64,000 nt of DNA from Climacium dendroides (Eukaryota; Streptophyta; Bryopsida; Hypnales; Climaciaceae), in contig OX467087.1 in the NCBI GenBank assembly GCA_950106755.1, positions 15,256,047 through 15,320,046 on the forward strand. Direction: 5' to 3'. The notes beneath the pieces are model-generated. The model was given only the letters and a program-made list of their open reading frames with translations. It was not told the DNA's origin and made no database searches. Below, in pieces: positions 61,901 to 64,000 of the stretch. Numbering within the stretch: the first letter of the stretch is position 1; each line of letters opens with the position of its first letter. A program made the translations under genes and the position numbers.

Positions 61901-63958
61901 ACAGGCACCCTTACACCCGGAGGAGGAGAATACACTGGGTTCATTGACGGGCTGGATACACTCATAGGGGTTCCAGGGGTGCTCACCCCTCTAGGAGTAA
62001 GGATACCTGTGTGCTTCGAACGAGCTAGAAGAAGCAGAGTCTCAGCAAAGATATTGAGCCCATTTAAAGCGGCCTTTGCATGTGCTCGATTCTCATCAGC
62101 CAATACTGCAACGAGTGCGTCTAGAAAGATGAGAGGGTCTAGTTCTTTAAGATTTGCTTGAGCCCGATTGCTTCGTATTCTAGCATTAGGTACACCAGAA
62201 GTCGCAACAGTACTAAGCGGGCCAGAACTACCCCCGGGGTTGTTAGCAGCTGATTCTACATGAAAAATCATTGCAAAATGGCGGCAAATATTTGCAGCAA
62301 AATCATCCTTCCCATCTTGCAACTCGGTCTCCATGCTCGCCGCAATGACTGTCATGAGAAGCACCTTGAAAACAATTCTTTCAGCCATAAGCTGAGTCTT
62401 GGTCTTCACCCCCAAATCAACCTGAGAGAAGTCAGAACTATATAAGTAGGTATCTCATATAGCAATATTTCACGCAGTTGCCTGCGTTCGCGCTGAATTA
62501 AACATGACAAAAGTTGAAAGAGACAAGAAAGGGCGAGTTAATGAGACCTTCACGTTTGGATTTTCTGCTCTCCGTCGAGAAGGATCAACTGAAGTAACGA
62601 ACATTGTGCTGAGTTGCCCAGGGGTAACCCCTTCACCTCCCACATTCCCCTTCAGATTCAGCACGGAGGCTAAGCACACCCTCAAAAATTTCAGCGCATG
62701 CTTTCGGTAAAAAGAATCTACCCCAACCTGCGTCCCAATAACGGCAGCTCGAGCAAGATATATACACCTGTCTAATGGTACAAGAAAGGAAGTTGTGGGC
62801 TCAAACGTCAAGATTAAACGCAGTCCATGTTCAGGATTCTCTTTGCACTCAAGACTCAACGGTTCTTTCAAAAAACGTCGATTGCGACCACCTAATTTTC
62901 CCAATAATTGGAGAGCTTTGCCACCCCACAAATAGGGTTTTGGTCGAAGATGCGACCAGAGGGTCAATATGAGGTCAGACATTACGGTCGCCATGCTAGG
63001 CTCCAAAAACTCTGGATTAAGGCTGTCAATCCAAAATTCGAGTGTCCGCAAGCCTAGGGCAACAAGCTCGTCACTGCCTCCAAGTGCAAGCACTAGTGGC
63101 TTCATTAACCGGTGCAGATGGGGAAGCAGCGAACTTAAACGTGCAGGGAGAGTAAGACACAGCTCAACCACTAGATCTATCATATCCAAGCCGGTAGGAC
63201 CTTCTACCATAGCAAGCAGCATGTTAAGGCATGGTTGCAATGTAGGAATGAACTCTCGAAACAGAAGCTCGAACTTCCCCCCAGAAAGGGCCCGAAACAT
63301 TGTACGCAGCAGTTGCATGTATCCAAGTGGCTTCTCCACCTCAGTAGCATTCTTCATGCACGACTCCATGAGTGTAATAACATGAGGTTGTAGCACCCGC
63401 TCACAATCAGGTGCAAACTTGGCAACAGCAACAAAGAGATAACGGAAGAGCTGCAACACAAGTTTTGCTGCTGGCGTGTCTGGCTGCTTCAGTGCATCCA
63501 GCTTGCTTGTCACCAGATAATTCACAAGAACATCTGCAAAGTGTTTGGTAACCTGCACAAAATAAATAGAATCTTGTCAATATTCCACTTCAGAATCTGA
63601 TAGAGCAGCTATTCAGATCTCTCTTCACTTTAATAAAACACAATTCAACTCCATAAACATAGAATAAAGTTAAAACAAATAAATGCTTCCAGATAAAAAG
63701 CATATGAAATGTATGCACGCTGGTGTTAACCTTCGGTGTGTAAAGAAGAGTCGAGAAAATCTGGAGAAGTTGCGGGTTCGCAAGCATGCAATCAAACAAC
63801 TGAGGCATGCAGAGCGAGAACATGTCCATCAAATTGCGGTGCTCCATCACAGCAAAAACTGAAGAATAGTGATTATACATTTCTTTCTCTTCGTCCTTTT
63901 CCTTGAAGAGAGCCAAGCAGTGAAGGCCACTTTTCAAAATTCCTGATGCAAGGCGGAC
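46671..63958 (-). CDS. TRA1: Tra1/TRRAP-type PIKK pseudokinase, 5' end outside window
   Basis: Large scaffold subunit that docks transcription activators to SAGA and NuA4/TIP60-type histone acetyltransferase complexes in the nucleus. I assembled 31 in-phase exons (5' to 3'): 63958-63731, 63552-62548, 62421-61771, 61647-61294, 60961-60626, 60273-60015, 59776-59554, 59319-58971, 58763-58572, 58349-57906, 57780-57085, 56866-56603, 56491-56129, 55939-55527, 55319-55046, 54824-54669, 54288-53950, 53718-53533, 53388-52903, 52669-52364, 52251-51991, 51743-51453, 50977-50768, 50552-50268, 50100-49783, 49622-49509, 49289-49011, 48354-47952, 47519-47308, 47091-46888, 46790-46671. They encode 3406 residues; the family is about 3800-3900, so roughly the first 450 are missing. 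HEAT-type helices come first (LGKLGGRNRRFLKEP is diagnostic), then the FAT region, pseudokinase and FATC. All introns are GT-AG except one GC-AG. Confidence 0.96.
47308..49622 (-). other. Pseudokinase (PI3K-like) domain of Tra1
   Basis: Exons 49622-49509, 49289-49011, 48354-47952 and 47519-47308. Active PIKKs carry a GxGDRH..N loop and a DFG triplet. Here the equivalent region reads IGGRSPNKILFAKNTGKVFQNDFHP, so the catalytic Asp and His and the DFG motif are absent. This agrees with the known lack of kinase activity in the Tra1/TRRAP family. Confidence 0.85.
51453..54824 (-). other. FAT-domain region of Tra1 (approximate)
   Basis: Tandem helical-repeat segment, including LAELYRMLNEEDVRYGLWKRR, AEMCLWEEQWVACAKRLNQW and NHMYNTVINAFKGF, which match the TRRAP FAT region in order. 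Limits are approximate because the domain edge was placed by position relative to the pseudokinase. Confidence 0.7.
58764..58970 (-). other. GC-AG intron in Tra1
   Basis: The donor reads CAG|GCAAGT (exon end at 58971) and the acceptor ends TACTAG before AGTTTG at 58763. Joining gives LNQ-SLFSEVV in phase. No GT donor nearby keeps the frame. GCAAGT is the classic context for the minority GC-AG intron class. Confidence 0.85.
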
Positions 63959-64000
63959 CTGAAGCAAAACAAGAATTGATGATCATCTGCAGTGATTAAT

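Overview
This is eukaryotic nuclear DNA from a land plant or a close streptophyte relative. The evidence is a WRKY transcription factor of the plant-specific group IId type, split by the usual R-type intron, and a multi-exon Tra1/TRRAP gene with canonical GT-AG introns. The introns are short (about 100-660 bases). The long spaces between genes are AT-rich and filled with short, old, non-coding elements, not intact retrotransposons. This would suit a bryophyte-like genome, but I cannot name the species from sequence alone.

Layout. Bases 1-17600 hold no gene I can support. They are a mosaic of short inverted-repeat elements, a long fold-back element (3260-4560), a minisatellite (about 8370-8625) and AT-rich filler. 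A gene island lies at 17.6-24.8 kb. It has an intronless gene for a probably plastid-targeted, ketopantoate-reductase-like Rossmann protein (+, 17863-18891). Facing it is a four-exon WRKY IId gene (-, 20401-22522), whose presumed 5' untranslated region and promoter lie to its right. Bases 25.2-46.6 kb are again gene-poor and repeat-rich, with an inverted pair at 27.6-28.9 kb, two large direct copies of a TTAA-flanked element at 33.8-36.4 kb, and a nested insertion at 37.7 kb. From 46671 to the right edge the minus strand carries 31 exons of a Tra1/TRRAP gene. The visible exons encode about 3406 residues, including the C-terminus; the N-terminal part lies beyond the window.

How the genes relate. 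Nothing suggests an operon or shared pathway. Tra1 is the large activator-docking subunit of SAGA/NuA4-type histone acetyltransferase complexes. The WRKY protein is a DNA-binding regulator with a predicted calmodulin-binding motif. The third protein is a predicted NAD(P)-dependent metabolic enzyme of unknown substrate.

The most unusual content is in the repeats. Several otherwise different MITE families share a TA-flanked AGGTAG-type end. A separate family of about 940-960 bases has TTAA / CCCCTAAA ends that recall piggyBac-type elements. One 340-base TA-flanked MITE sits inside one copy of a duplicated segment and leaves a matching empty site in the other copy. I found no convincing new defence or metabolic system.
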